A stretch of 64,000 nucleotides of DNA from Tupaia tana (taxonomy: Eukaryota > Chordata > Mammalia > Scandentia > Tupaiidae): assembly GCA_026018925.1 (NCBI GenBank), contig JAKSZU010000167.1, positions 124,001-188,000 on the forward strand, given 5' to 3'. Both the position numbers and the translations under genes were made by a program. Under the pieces are notes generated by a model that was given only the letters and a program-made list of their open reading frames with translations, made no database searches and was not told where the DNA came from. Of the stretch, positions 36,201-49,621 are shown piece by piece (the stretch's first letter is position 1; every line of letters starts with the position of its first letter).

Positions 36201-38630
36201 TACGTTTTTTTAAAGGTAAAGTTTCTCTCTAGCTCTCAGCTCCATCGTTTGTTTTGTTAATGATCCCTTCTGCTCCTTTCTCCCAGGCAGGAGAGGTGAG
36301 CCATTCTCTGGGAAGATTCCACATGGAGACTGGGAACTAGATATTTCAAGGCAAAGGAGAAATGAATATTTTCTACTCATAATTCAGCCTCCAGCAAGCA
36401 AAGCTAGTGTGGTAGGGAGCCCCTCTGGCCTTCTATCTCTGTCTCTGTGTCTCTGAGGTCTCTGTCTCTCTCTGCTCCTGTCTCCTCATTTTTTTTTCGG
36501 TAATTTTTCCTTTTTACGTTTTTTTAAAGGTAAAGTTTCTCTCTGGCTCTCAGCTCCATCTTTTGTTTTGTTGATGATCCCTTCTGCTCCTTTCTCCCAG
36601 GCAGGAGAGGTGAGCCATTCTCTGGGAAGATTCCACATGGAGACTGGGAACTAGATATTTCAAGGCAAAGGAGACATGAAGATTTTCTACTCATTATTCA
36701 GCCTCCAGCAAGCAAAGCTAGTGTGGTAGGGAGCCCCTCTGGCCTTCTGTCTCTGTCTCTGTGTCTCTGAGGTCTCTGTCTCTCTCTGCTCCTGTCGCCT
36801 CATTTTTTTTTCGGTAATTTTTCCTTTTTACGTTTTTTTAAAGGTAAAGTTTCTCTCGGGCTCTCAGCTCCATCGTTTGTTTTGTTAATGATCCCTTCTG
36901 CTCCTTTCTCCCAGGCAGGAGAGGTGAGCCATTCTCTGGGAAGATTCCACATGGAGACTGGGAACTAGATATTTCAAGGCAAAGGAGAAATGAAGATTTT
37001 CTACACATAATTCAGCCTCCAGCAAGCAAAGCTAGTGTGGTAGGGACCCCCTCTGGCCTTCTATCTCTGTCTCTGTGTCTCTGAGGTCTCTGTCTCTCTC
37101 TGCTCCTGTCTCCTCATTTTTTTTTCGGTAATTTTTCATTTTTACGTTTTTTTAAAGGTAAAGTTTCTCTCTGGCTCTCAGCTCCACCTTTTGATTTGTT
37201 AATGATCCCTTCTGCTCCTTTCTCCCAGGCAGGACAGGTGAGCCATTCTCTGGGAAGATTCCACATGGAGACTGGGAACTAGATATTTCAAGGCAAAGGA
37301 GAAATGAAGATTTTCTACTCATAATTCAGCCTCCAGCAAGCAAAGCTAGTGTGGTAGGGAGCCCCTCTGGCCTTCTATCTCTGTCTCTGTGTCTCTGAGG
37401 TCTCTGTCTCTCTCTGCTCCTGTCTCCTCATTTTTTTTTTCGGTAATTTTTCCTTTTAACGTTTTTTTAAAGGTAAAGTTTCTCTCTGACTCTCAGCTCC
37501 ATCTTTTTTTTTGTTAATGATCCCTTCTTCTCCTTTCTCCCAGGCAGGAGAGGTGAGCCATTCTCTGGGAAGTTTCCACATGGAGACTGGGAACTAGATA
37601 TTTCAAGGTAAAGGAGAAATGAAGATTTTCTACTCATAATTCAGCCTCCAGCAAGCAAAGCTAGTGTGGTAGGGAGCCCCTCTGGCCTTCTATCTCTGTC
37701 TCTGTGTCTCTGAGTTCTCTGTCTCTCTCTGCTCCTGTCTCCTCAATTTTTTTTTCGGTAATTTTTCCTTTTTACGTTTTTTTACAGGTAAAGTTTCTCT
37801 CTGACACTCAGCTCCATCTTTTCTTTTGTTAATGATCCCTTCTGCTCCTTTCACCCAGGCAGGAGAGGTGAACCATTCTCTGGGAAGATTCCACATGGAG
37901 ACTGGGAACTAGATATTTCAAGGCAAAGGAGAAATGAAGATTTTCTACTCATAATTCAGCCTCCAGCAAGCAAAGCTAGTGTGGTAAGGAGCCCCTCTGG
38001 CCTTCTATCTCTGTCTCTGTGTCTCTGAGGTCTCTGTCTCTCTCTGCTCCTGTCTCTTCATTTCTTTTTCGGTAATTTTTACTTTTTACCTTTTTTTAAA
38101 GGTAAAGTTTCTCTCTGGCTCTCAGCTCCATCTTTTGTTTTGTTAATGATCGCTTCTGCTCCTTTCTCCCAGGCAGGAGAGGTGAGCCATTCTCTGGGAA
38201 GTTTCCACATGGAGACTGGGAACTAGATATTTCAAGGCAAAGGGGAAATGAAGATTTTCTACTCATAATTCAGCCTCCAGCAAGCAAAGCTAGTGTGGTC
38301 GGGAGCCCCTCTGGCCTTCTATCTCTGTCTCTGTGTCTCTGAGGTCTCTGTCTCTCTCTGCTCCTGTCTCCTCATTTTTTTTTCGGTAATTTTTCCTTTT
38401 TACGTTTTTTTTAAAGGTAAACTTTCTCTCTGGCTCTCAGCTCCATCTTTTGTTTTGTTGATGATCCCTTCTGCTCCTTTCTCCCAGGCAGGAGAGGTGA
38501 GCCATTCTCTGGGAAGATTCCACATGGAGACTGGGAACTAGATATTTCAAGGCAAAGGAGAAATGAAGATTTTCTACTCATAATTCAGCCTCCAGCAAGC
38601 AAAGCTAGTGTGGTAGGGAGCCCCTCTGGC
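33290..38630 (+). repeat. 17-mer HOR, copy 1 (5341 bp)
   Basis: Seventeen monomers beginning with an X-like one (tctctcgggc, ccctttttctcc). Marks in order: ctccaaggcagg with cagcgtccag; tttctatttacg with gatattccaagg; aaagccagtg end; caaaaaagaa with ctcaaaattc; ctctgaggcagg with gactgagaac; gttttgttaaagg with ctggggagattcc; tctcttaggtc with gattacacatgg; tattgctg with gatgcc; ctctagctctc; ggagacatg; ctgtcgcctc with ggacccc; gcaggacagg; tcttttttttttg; gacactcag with tcacccagg; tttacctttt with gatcgc; and an aaactttc/gttgatg monomer. The same order restarts at 38631. Confidence 0.9.
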
Positions 38631-41600
38631 CTTCTATCTCTGTCTCTGTGTCTCTGAGGTCTCTGTCTCTCTCTGCTCCTGTCTCCTCATTTTTTTTTTT
38701 TGGTAATTTTTCCTTTTTACGTTTTTTTAAAGGTAAAGTTTCTCTCGGGCTCTCAGCTCCATCTTTTGTTTTGTTAATGATCCCTTTTTCTCCTTTCTCC
38801 CAGGCAGGAGAGGTGAGCCATTCTCTGGGAAGATTCCACATGGAGACTGGGAACTAGATATTTCAAGGCAAAGGAGAAATGAAGATTTTCTACTCATAAT
38901 TCAGCCTCCAGCAAGCAAAGCTAGTGTGGTAGGGAGCCCCTCTGGCCTTCTATCTCTGTCTCTGTGTCTCTGAGGTCTCTGTCTCTCTCTGCTCCTGTCT
39001 CTTCATTTTTTTTCGGTAATTTTTCCTTTTTACGTTTTTTTAAAGGTAAAGTTTCTCTCTGGCTCTCAGCTCCATCTTTTGTTTTGTTGATGATCCCTTC
39101 TGCTCCTTTCTCCAAGGCAGGAGAGGTGAGCCATTCTCTGGGAAGATTCCACATGGAGACTGGGAACTAGATATTTCAAGGCAAAGGAGAAATGAAGATT
39201 TTCTACACATTATTCAGCGTCCAGCAAGCAATGCTAGTGTGGTAGGGAGCCCCTCTGGCCTTCTATCTCTGTCTCTGTGTCTCTGAGGTCTCTGTCTCTC
39301 TCTGCTCCTGTCTCCTCATTTTTTTTTCGGTAATTTTTCTATTTACGTTTTTTTAAAGGTAAAGTTTCTCTCTGGCTCTCAGCTCCAACTTTTGTTTTGT
39401 TAATGATCCCTTCTGCTCCTTTCTCCCAGGCAGGAGAGGTGAGCCATTCTCTGGGAAGATTCCACATGGAGACTGGGAACTAGATATTCCAAGGCAAAGG
39501 AGAAATGAAGATTTTCTACTCATAATTCAGCCTCCAGCAAGCAAAGCTAGGGTGGTAGGGAGCCCCTCTGGCCTTCTATCTCTGTCTCTGTGTCTCTGAG
39601 GTCTCTGTCTCTCTCTGCTCCTGTCTCCTCATTTTTTTTTCGGTAATTTTTTCTTTTTACGTTTTTTTAAAGGTAAAGTTTCTCTCTGGCTCTCAGCTCC
39701 ATCTTTTGTTTTGTTAATGATCCCTTCTTCTCCTTTCTCCCAGGCAGGAGAGGTGAGCCATTCTCTGGGAAGATTCCACATGGAGACTGGGAACTAGATA
39801 TTTCAAGGCAAAGGAGAAATGAAGATTTTCTACTCATAATTCAGCCTCCAGCAAGCAAAGCCAGTGTGGTAGGGAGCCCCTCTGGCCTTCTATCTCTGTC
39901 TCTGTGTCTCTGAGGTCTCTGTCTCTCTCTGCTCCTGTCTCCTCATTTTTTTTTCGGTAATTTTTCCTTTTTACGTTTTTTTAAATGTAAAGTTTCTCTC
40001 TGGCTCTCAGCTCCATCTTTTGTTTTGTTAATGATCCCTTCTGCTCCTTTCTCCCAGGCAGGAGAGGTGAGCCATTCTCTGGGAAGATTCCACATGGAGA
40101 CTGGGAACTAGATATTTCAAGGCAAAAAAGAAATGAAGATTTTCTACTCAAAATTCAGCCTCCAGCAAGCAAAGCTAGTGTGGTAGGGAGCCCCTATGGC
40201 CTTCTATCTCTGTCTCTGTGTCTCTGAGGTCTCTGTATCTCTCTGCTCCTGTCTCCTCTTTTTTTTTTTGGTAATTTTTCCTTTTTACGTTTTTTTAAAG
40301 GTAAAGTTTCTCTCTGGCTCTAAGCTCCATCTTTTGTTTTGTTAATGATCCCTTCTGCTCCTTTCTCTGAGGCAGGAGAGGTGAGCCATTCACTGGGACG
40401 ATTCCACATGGAGACTGAGAACTAGATATTTCAAGGCAAAGGAGAAATGAAGATTTTCTACTCATAATTCAGCCTCCAGCAAGCAAAGCTAGTGTGGTAG
40501 GGAGCCCATCTGGCTTTCTATCTCTGTCTCTGTGTCTCTGAGGTCTCTGTCTCTCTCTGCTCCTGTCTCCTCCTTTTCTTTTTCGGTAATTTTTCCTTTT
40601 TACGTTTTGTTAAAGGTAAAGTTTCTCTCTGCCTCTCAGCTCCATCTTTTGTTTTGTTAATGATCCCTTCTGCTCCTTTCTCCCAGGCAGGAGAGGTGAG
40701 CCATTCTCTGGGGAGATTCCACATGGAGACTGGGAACTAGATATTTCAAGGCAAAGGAGAAATGAAGATTTTCTACTCATAATTCAGCCTCCAGCAAGCA
40801 AAGCTAGTGTGGTAGGGAGCCCCGCTGGCCTTCTATCTCTGTCTCTGTGTCTCTTAGGTCTCTGTCTCTCTCTGCTCCTGTCTCCTCATTTTTTTTTTCG
40901 GTAATTTTTCCTTTTTACGTTTTCTTAAAGGTAAAGTTTCTCTCTGGCTCTCAGCTCCATCTTTTGTTTTGTTAATGATCCCTTCTTCTCCTTTCTCCCA
41001 GGCAGGAGAGGTGAGCCATTCTCTGGGAAGATTACACATGGAGACTGGGAACTAGATATTTCAAGGCAAAGGAGAAATGAAGATTTTCTACTCATAATTC
41101 AGCCTCCAGCAAGCAAAGCTAGTGTGGTAGGGAGCCCCTCTGGCCTTCTATTGCTGTCTCTGTGTCTCTGAGGTCTCTGTCTCTCTCTGCTCCTGTCTCC
41201 TCATTTTTTTTTTCGGTAATTTTTTTTTTACGTTTTTTAAAGGTAAAGTTTCTCTCTGGCTCTCAGCTCCATCTTTTGTTTTGTTAATGATGCCTTCTGC
41301 TCTTTTCTCCCAGGCAGGAGAGGTGAGCCATTCTCTGGGAAGATTCCACATGGAGACTGGGAACTAGATATTTCAAGGCAAAGGAGAAATGAAGATTTTC
41401 TACTCATAATTCAGCCTCCAGCAAGCAAAGCTTGTGTGGTAGGGAGCCCCTCTGGCCTTCTGTCTCTGTCTCTGTGTCTCTGAGGTCTCTGTCTCTCTCT
41501 TCTCCTGTCTCCTCATTTTTTTTCGGTAATTTTTCCTTTTTACGTTTTTTTAAAGGTAAAGTTTCTCTCTAGCTCTCAGCTCCATCGTTTGTTTTGTTAA

Positions 41601-43969
41601 TGATCCCTTCTGCTCCTTTCTCCCAGGCAGGAGAGGTGAGCCATTCTCTGGGAAGATTCCACATGGAGACTGGGAACTAGATATTTCAAGGCAAAGGAGA
41701 AATGAAGATTTTCTACTCATAATTCAGCCTCCAGCAAGCAAAGCTAGTGTGGTAGGGAGCCCCTCTGGCCTTCTATCTCTGTCTCTGTGTCTCTGAGGTC
41801 TCTGTCTCTCTCTGCTCCTGTCTCTTCATTTTTTTTTCGGTAATTTTTCCTTTTTACGTTTTTTTAAAGGTAAAGTTTCTCTCTGGCTCTCAGCTCCATC
41901 TTTTGTTTTGTTGATGATCCCTTCTGCTCCTTTCTCCCAGGCAGGAGAGGTGAGCCATTCTCTGGGAAGATTCCACATGGAGACTGGGAACTAGATATTT
42001 CAAGGCAAAGGAGACATGAAGATTTTCTACTCATTATTCAGCCTCCAGCAAGCAAAGCTAGTGTGGTAGGGAGCCCCTCTGGCCTTCTGTCTCTGTCTCT
42101 GTGTCTCTGAGGTCTCTGTCTCTCTCTGCTCCTGTCGCCTCATTTTTTTTTCGGTAATTTTTCCTTTTTACGTTTTTTTAAAGGTAAAGTTTCTCTCGGG
42201 CTCTCAGCTCCATCGTTTGTTTTGTTAATGATCCCTTCTGCTCCTTTCTCCCAGGCAGGAGAGGTGAGCCATTCTCTGGGAAGATTCCACATGGAGACTG
42301 GGAACTAGATATTTCAAGGCAAAGGAGAAATGAAGATTTTCTACACATAATTCAGCCTCCAGCAAGCAAAGCTAGTGTGGTAGGGACCCCCTCTGGCCTT
42401 CTATCTCTGTCTCTGTGTCTCTGAGGTCTCTGTCTCTCTCTGCTCCTGTCTCCTCATTTTTTTTTCGGTAATTTTTCATTTTTACGTTTTTTTAAAGGTA
42501 AAGTTTCTCTCTGGCTCTCAGCTCCACCTTTTGATTTGTTAATGATCCCTTCTGCTCCTTTCTCCCAGGCAGGACAGGTGAGCCATTCTCTGGGAAGATT
42601 CCACATGGAGACTGGGAACTAGATATTTCAAGGCAAAGGAGAAATGAAGATTTTCTACTCATAATTCAGCCTCCAGCAAGCAAAGCTAGTGTGGTAGGGA
42701 GCCCCTCTGGCCTTCTATCTCTGTCTCTGTGTCTCTGAGGTCTCTGTCTCTCTCTGCTCCTGTCTCCTCATTTTTTTTTTCGGTAATTTTTCCTTTTTAC
42801 GTTTTTTTAAAGGTAAAGTTTCTCTCTGACTCTCAGCTCCATCTTTTTTTTTGTTAATGATCCCTTCTTCTCCTTTCTCCCAGGCAGGAGAGGTGAGCCA
42901 TTCTCTGGGAAGTTTCCACATGGAGACTGGGAACTAGATATTTCAAGGTAAAGGAGAAATGAAGATTTTCTACTCATAATTCAGCCTCCAGCAAGCAAAG
43001 CTAGTGTGGTAGGGAGCCCCTCTGGCCTTCTATCTCTGTCTCTGTGTCTCTGAGTTCTCTGTCTCTCTCTGCTCCTGTCTCCTCAATTTTTTTTTCGGTA
43101 ATTTTTCCTTTTTACGTTTTTTTACAGGTAAAGTTTCTCTCTGACACTCAGCTCCATCTTTTGTTTTGTTAATGATCCCTTCTGCTCCTTTCACCCAGGC
43201 AGGAGAGGTGAACCATTCTCTGGGAAGATTCCACATGGAGACTGGGAACTAGATATTTCAAGGCAAAGGAGAAATGAAGATTTTCTACTCATAATTCAGC
43301 CTCCAGCAAGCAAAGCTAGTGTGGTAAGGAGCCCCTCTGGCCTTCTATCTCTGTCTCTGTGTCTCTGAGGTCTCTGTCTCTCTCTGCTCCTGTCTCTTCA
43401 TTTCTTTTTCGGTAATTTTTCCTTTTTACCTTTTTTTAAAGGTAAAGTTTCTCTCTGGCTCTCAGCTCCATCTTTTGTTTTGTTAATGATCGCTTCTGCT
43501 CCTTTCTCCCAGGCAGGAGAGGTGAGCCATTCTCTGGGAAGTTTCCACATGGAGACTGGGAACTAGATATTTCAAGGCAAAGGGGAAATGAAGATTTTCT
43601 ACTCATAATTCAGCCTCCAGCAAGCAAAGCTAGTGTGGTAGGGAGCCCCTCTGGCCTTCTATCTCTGTCTCTGTGTCTCTGAGGTCTCTGTCTCTCTCTG
43701 CTCCTGTCTCCTCATTTTTTTTTCGGTAATTTTTCCTTTTTACGTTTTTTTAAAGGTAAACTTTCTCTCTGGCTCTCAGCTCCATCTTTTGTTTTGTTGA
43801 TGATCCCTTCTGCTCCTTTCTCCCAGGCAGGAGAGGTGAGCCATTCTCTGGGAAGATTCCACATGGAGACTGGGAACTAGATATTTCAAGGCAAAGGAGA
43901 AATGAAGATTTTCTACTCATAATTCAGCCTCCAGCAAGCCAAGCTAGTGTGGTAGGGAGCCCCTCTGGC
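38631..43969 (+). repeat. 17-mer HOR, copy 2 (5339 bp)
   Basis: It repeats copy 1 monomer by monomer at an offset of about 5341 bp. Differences seen are few: the first monomer has ctctgagg where copy 1 has cactgagg; cagcaagc where copy 1 has cagcatgc near 41107 versus 35767; cttttgttt versus cttttcttt near 43158 and 37818; atgaagatt versus atgaatatt near 41702 and 36362; and T-run lengths. From 40201 on, the copy is also the first unit of the 15-mer period. Confidence 0.9.
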
Positions 43970-44913
43970 CTTCTATCTCTGTTTCTGTGTCTCTGAGGTC
44001 TCTGTCTCTCTCTGCTCCTGTCTCCTCATTTTTTTTTCGGTAATTTTTCCTTTTTACGTTTTTTTAAATGTAAAGATTCTCTCTGGCTCTCACCTCCATC
44101 TTTTGTATTGTTCATGATCCCTTCTGCTCCTTTTCTCCCAGGCAGGAGAGGTGAGCCATTCTCTGGGAAGATTCCACATGGAGACTGGGAACTAGATATT
44201 TCAAGGCAAAGGAGAAATGAAGATTTTCTACTCATAATTCATCCTCCAGCAAGCAAAGCTAGTGTGGTAGGGAGCCCCTCTGGCCTTCTATCTTTGTCTC
44301 TGTGTCTCTGAGGTCTCTGTCTCTCTCTGCTCCTGTCTCCTAATTTTTTTTTTCGGTAATTTTTCCTTTTTACGTTTTTTTAAAGGTAAAGTTTCTCTCT
44401 GGCTCTCAGCTCCATCTTTTGTTTTGTTAATGATCCCTTCTTCTCCTTTCTCCCAGGCAGGAGAGGTGAGCCATTCTCTGGGAAGATTACACATGGAGAC
44501 TGGGAACTAGATATTTCAAGGCAAAGGAGAAATGAAGATTTTCTACTCATAATTCAGCCTCCAGCAAGCAAAGCTAGTGTGGTAGGGAGCCCCTCTGGAC
44601 TTCTATCTGTGTCTCTGTGTCTCTGAGGTCTCTGTCTCTCTCTGCTCCTGTCTCCTCATTTTTTTTTCGGTAATTTTTCCTTTTTACGTTATTTTAAAGG
44701 TAAAGTTTCTCTCTGGCTCTCAGCTCCACCTTTTGATTTGTTAATGATCACTTCAGCTCCTTTCTCCCAGGCAGGAGAGGTGAGCCATTCTCTGGGAAGA
44801 TTCCACATGGAGACTGGGAACTAGATATTTCAAGGCAAAAAAGAAATGAAGATTTTCTACTCAAAATTCAGCCTCCAGCAAGCAAAGCTAGTGTGGTAGG
44901 GAGCCCCTATGGC
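40201..44913 (+). repeat. 15-mer HOR, copy 1 (overlaps 17-mer copy 2)
   Basis: The period changes here from 17 to 15 monomers. Twelve monomers (ctctgaggcagg type through the aaactttc/gttgatg type, to 43969) are shared with the 17-mer. They are followed by three new ones: 43970 (gtttctgtg, aaagattc, ctcacctcc, tgtattgtt), 44284 region (tatctttg, ctcctaattt, gattacacatgg) and a hybrid monomer at 44600. The next monomer, 44914, is again the ctctgaggcagg type, so the five 17-mer monomers at 38631-40200 are replaced by three others. Confidence 0.88.
44600..44913 (+). repeat. Chimeric monomer closing the 15-mer
   Basis: The first part (tggacttctatctgtg, acgttattttaaagg, ttgatttg, gatcacttcagc) matches the monomer found at 49308 and 53079. 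The end (caaaaaagaa, ctcaaaattc, cccctatgg) matches the monomer found at 34.55 and 39.89 kb that precedes the ctctgaggcagg type. The switch lies between about 44757 and 44837. The monomer is the crossover joint that created the 15-mer from a 17-mer-like array and a downstream 12-mer-like array. Confidence 0.8.
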
Positions 44914-47900
44914 CTTCTATCTCTGTCTCTGTGTCTCTGAGGTCTCTGTATCTCTCTGCTCCTGTCTCTTTTTTTTTGGTAATTTTTCCTTTTTACGTTT
45001 TTTTAAAGGTAAAGTTTCTCTCTGGCTCTAAGCTCCATCTTTTGTTTTGTTAATGATCCCTTTTTCTCCTTTCTCTGAGGCAGGAGAGGTGAGCCATTCA
45101 CTGGGACGATTCCACATGGAGACTGAGAACTAGATATTTCAAGGCAAAGGAGAAATGAAGATTTTCTACTCATAATTCAGCCTCCAGCAAGCAAAGCTAG
45201 TGTGGTAGGGAGCCCATCTGGCTTTCTATCTCTGTCTCTGTGTCTCTGAGGTCTCTGTCTCTCTCTGCTCCTGTCTCCTCCTTTTCTTTTTCGGTAATTT
45301 TTCCTTTTTACGTTTTGTTAAAGGTAAAGTTTCTCTCTGCCTCTCAGCTCCATCTTTTGTTTTGTTAATGATCCCTTCTGCTCCTTTCTCCCAGGCAGGA
45401 GAGGTGAGCCATTCTCTGGGGAGATTCCACATGGAGACTGGGAACTAGATATTTCAAGGCAAAGGAGAAATGAAGATTTTCTACTCATAATTCAGCCTCC
45501 AGCAAGCAAAGCTAGTGTGGTAGGGAGCCCCGCTGGCCTTCTATCTCTGTCTCTGTGTCTCTTAGGTCTCTGTCTCTCTCTGCTCCTGTCTCCTCATTTT
45601 TTTTTTCGGTAATTTTTCCTTTTTACGTTTTCTTAAAGGTAAAGTTTCTCTCTGGCTCTCAGCTCCATCTTTTGTTTTGTTAATGATCCCTTCTTCTCCT
45701 TTCTCCCAGGCAGGAGAGGTGAGCCATTCTCTGGGAAGATTACACATGGAGACTGGGAACTAGATATTTCAAGGCAAAGGAGAAATGAAGATTTCCTACT
45801 CATAATTCAGCCTCCAGCATGCAAAGCTAGTGTGGTAGGGAGCCCCTCTGGCCTTCTATTGCTGTCTCTGTGTCTCTGAGGTCTCTGTCTCTCTCTGCTC
45901 CTGTCTCCTCATTTTTTTTTTCGGTAATTTTTTTTTTACGTTTTTTTAAAGGTAAAGTTTCTCTCTGGCTCTCAGCTCCATCTTTTGTTTTGTTAATGAT
46001 GCCTTCTGCTCTTTTCTCCCAGGCAGGAGAGGTGAGCCATTCTCTGGGAAGATTCCACATGGAGACTGGGAACTAGATATTTCAAGGCAAAGGAGAAATG
46101 AAGATTTTCTACTCATAATTCAGCCTCCAGCAAGCAAAGCTTGTGTGGTAGGGAGCCCCTCTGGCCTTCTGTCTCTGTCTCTGTGTCTCTGAGGTCTCTG
46201 TCTCTCTCTTCTCCTGTCTCCTCATTTTTTTTCGGTAATTTTTCCTTTTTACGTTTTTTTAAAGGTAAAGTTTCTCTCTAGCTCTCAGCTCCATCGTTTG
46301 TTTTGTTAATGATCCCTTCTGCTCCTTTCTCCCAGGCAGGAGAGGTGAGCCATTCTCTGGGAAGATTCCACATGGAGACTGGGAACTAGATATTTCAAGG
46401 CAAAGGAGAAATGAAGATTTTCTACTCATAATTCAGCCTCCAGCAAGCAAAGCTAGTGTGGTAGGGAGCCCCTCTGGCCTTCTATCTCTGTCTCTGTGTC
46501 TCTGAGGTCTCTGTCTCTCTCTGCTCCTGTCTCCTCATTTTTTTTTCGGTAATTTTTCCTTTTTACGTTTTTTTAAAGGTAAAGTTTCTCTCTGGCTCTC
46601 AGCTCCATCTTTTGTTTTGTTGATGATCCCTTCTGCTCCTTTCTCCCAGGCAGGAGAGGTGAGCCATTCTCTGGGAAGATTCCACATGGAGACTGGGAAC
46701 TAGATATTTCAAGGCAAAGGAGACATGAAGATTTTCTACTCATTATTCAGCCTCCAGCAAGCAAAGCTAGTGTGGTAGGGAGCCCCTCTGGCCTTCTGTC
46801 TCTGTCTCTGTGTCTCTGAGGTCTCTGTCTCTCTCTGCTCCTGTCGCCTCATTTTTTTTTCGGTAATTTTTCCTTTTTACGTTTTTTTAAAGGTAAAGTT
46901 TCTCTCGGGCTCTCAGCTCCATCGTTTGTTTTGTTAATGATCCCTTCTGCTCCTTTCTCCCAGGCAGGAGAGGTGAGCCATTCTCTGGGAAGATTCCACA
47001 TGGAGACTGGGAACTAGATATTTCAAGGCAAAGGAGAAATGAAGATTTTCTACACATAATTCAGCCTCCAGCAAGCAAAGCTAGTGTGGTAGGGACCCCC
47101 TCTGGCCTTCTATCTCTGTCTCTGTGTCTCTGAGGTCTCTGTCTCTCTCTGCTCCTGTCTCCTCATTTTTTTTCGGTAATTTTTCATTTTTACGTTTTTT
47201 TAAAGGTAAAGTTTCTCTCTGGCTCTCAGCTCCACCTTTTGATTTGTTAATGATCCCTTCTGCTCCTTTCTCCCAGGCAGGACAGGTGAGCCATTCTCTG
47301 GGAAGATTCCACATGGAGACTGGGAACTAGATATTTCAAGGCAAAGGAGAAATGAAGATTTTCTACTCATAATTCTGCCTCCAGCAAGCAAAGCTAGTGT
47401 GGTAGGGAGCCCCTCTGGCCTTCTATCTCTGTCTCTGTGTCTCTGAGGTCTCTGTCTCTCTCTGCTCCTGTCTCCTCATTTTTTTTTTCGGTAATTTTTC
47501 CTTTTTACGTTTTTTTAAAGGTAAAGTTTCTCTCTGACTCTCAGCTCCATCTTTTTTTTTGTTAATGATCCCTTCTTCTCCTTTCTCCCAGGCAGGAGAG
47601 GTGAGCCATTCTCTGGGAAGTTTCCACATGGAGACTGGGAACTAGATATTTCAAGGTAAAGGAGAAATGAAGATTTTCTACTCATAATTCAGCCTCCAGC
47701 AAGCAAAGCTAGTGTGGTAGGGAGCCCCTCTGGCCTTCTATCTCTGTCTCTGTGTCTCTGAGTTCTCTGTCTCTCTCTGCTCCTGTCTCCTCAATTTTTT
47801 TTTCGGTAATTTTTCCTTTTTACGTTTTTTTACAGGTAAAGTTTCTCTCTGACACTCAGCTCCATCTTTTCTTTTGTTAATGATCCCTTCTGCTCCTTTC

Positions 47901-49621
47901 ACCCAGGCAGGAGAGGTGAACCATTCTCTGGGAAGATTCCACATGGAGACTGGGAACTAGATATTTCAAGGCAAAGGAGAAATGAAGATTTTCTACTCAT
48001 AATTCAGCCTCCAGCAAGCAAAGCTAGTGTGGTAAGGAGCCCCTCTGGCCTTCTATCTCTGTCTCTGTGTCTCTGAGGTCTCTGTCTCTCTCTGCTCCTG
48101 TCTCTTCATTTCTTTTTCGGTAATTTTTCCTTTTTACCTTTTTTTAAAGGTAAAGTTTCTCTCTGGCTCTCAGCTCCATCTCTTGTTTTGTTAATGATCG
48201 CTTCTGCTCCTTTCTCCCAGGCAGGAGAGGTGAGCCATTCTCTGGGAAGTTTCCACATGGAGACTGGGAACTAGATATTTCAAGGCAAAGGGGAAATGAA
48301 GATTTTCTACTCATAATTCAGCCTCCAGCAAGCAAAGCTAGTGTGGTAGGGAGCCCCTCTGGCCTTCTATCTCTGTCTCTGTGTCTCTGAGGTCTCTGTC
48401 TCTCTCTGCTCCTGTCTCCTCATTTTTTTTTCGGTAATTTTTCCTTTTTACGTTTTTTTAAAGGTAAACTTTCTCTCTGGCTCTCAGCTCCATCTTTTGT
48501 TTTGTTGATGATCCCTTCTGCTCCTTTCTCCCAGGCAGGAGAGGTGAGCCATTCTCTGGGAAGATTCCACATGGAGACTGGGAACTAGATATTTCAAGGC
48601 AAAGGAGAAATGAAGATTTTCTACTCATAATTCAGCCTCCAGCAAGCCAAGCTAGTGTGGTAGGGAGCCCCTCTGGCCTTCTATCTCTGTTTCTGTGTCT
48701 CTGAGGTCTCTGTCTCTCTCTGCTCCTGTCTCCTCATTTTTTTTTCGGTAATTTTTCCTTTTTACGTTTTTTTAAATGTAAAGATTCTCTCTGGCTCTCA
48801 CCTCCATCTTTTGTATTGTTAATGATCCCTTCTGCTCCTTTTCTCCCAGGCAGGAGAGGTGAGCCATTCTCTGGGAAGATTCCACATGGAGACTGGGAAC
48901 TAGATATTTCAAGGCAAAGGAGAAATGAAGATTTTCTACTCATAATTCAGCCTCCAGCAAGCAAAGCTAGTGTGGTAGGGAGCCCCTCTGGCCTTCTATC
49001 TTTGTCTCTGTGTCTCTGAGGTCTCTGTCTCTCTCTGCTCCTGTCTCCTAATTTTTTTTTTCGGTAATTTTTCCTTTTTACGTTTTTTTAAAGGTAAAGT
49101 TTCTCTCTGGCTCTCAGCTCCATCTTTTGTTTTGTTAATGATCCCTTCTTCTCCTTTCTCCCAGGCAGGAGAGGTGAGCCATTCTCTGGGAAGATTACAC
49201 ATGGAGACTGGGAACTAGATATTTCAAGGCAAAGGAGAAATGAAGATTTTCTACTCATAATTCAGCCTCCAGCAAGCAAAGCTAGTGTGGTAGGGAGCCC
49301 CTATGGACTTCTATCTGTGTCTCTGTGTCTCTGAGGTCTCTGTGTCTCTCTGCTCCTGTCTCCTCATTTTTTTTTCGGTAATTTTTCCTTTTTACGTTAT
49401 TTTAAAGGTAAAGTTTCTCTCTGGCTCTCAGCTCCACCTTTTGATTTGTTAATGATCACTTCAGCTCCTTTCTCCCAGGCAGGAGAGTTGAGCCATTCTC
49501 TGGGAAGATTCCACATGGAGACTGGGAACTAGATATTTCAAGGCAAAGGAGAAATGAAGATTTTCTACTCATAATTCAGCCTCCAGCAAGCAAAGCTAGT
49601 GTGGTAGGGAGCCCCTCTGGC
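44914..49621 (+). repeat. 15-mer HOR, copy 2 (4708 bp)
   Basis: It repeats 40201-44913 with the same monomer order, but its fifteenth monomer (about 49308-49621) is not the chimera. It keeps its own end (caaaggagaaatg, cataattcag) and leads into the 12-mer family at 49622. At some sites this copy shares the variant of 17-mer copy 1 and not of the adjacent copy, for example catgcaaag near 45818 (as at 35768) and cttttcttttg near 47869 (as at 37819). Confidence 0.88.
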
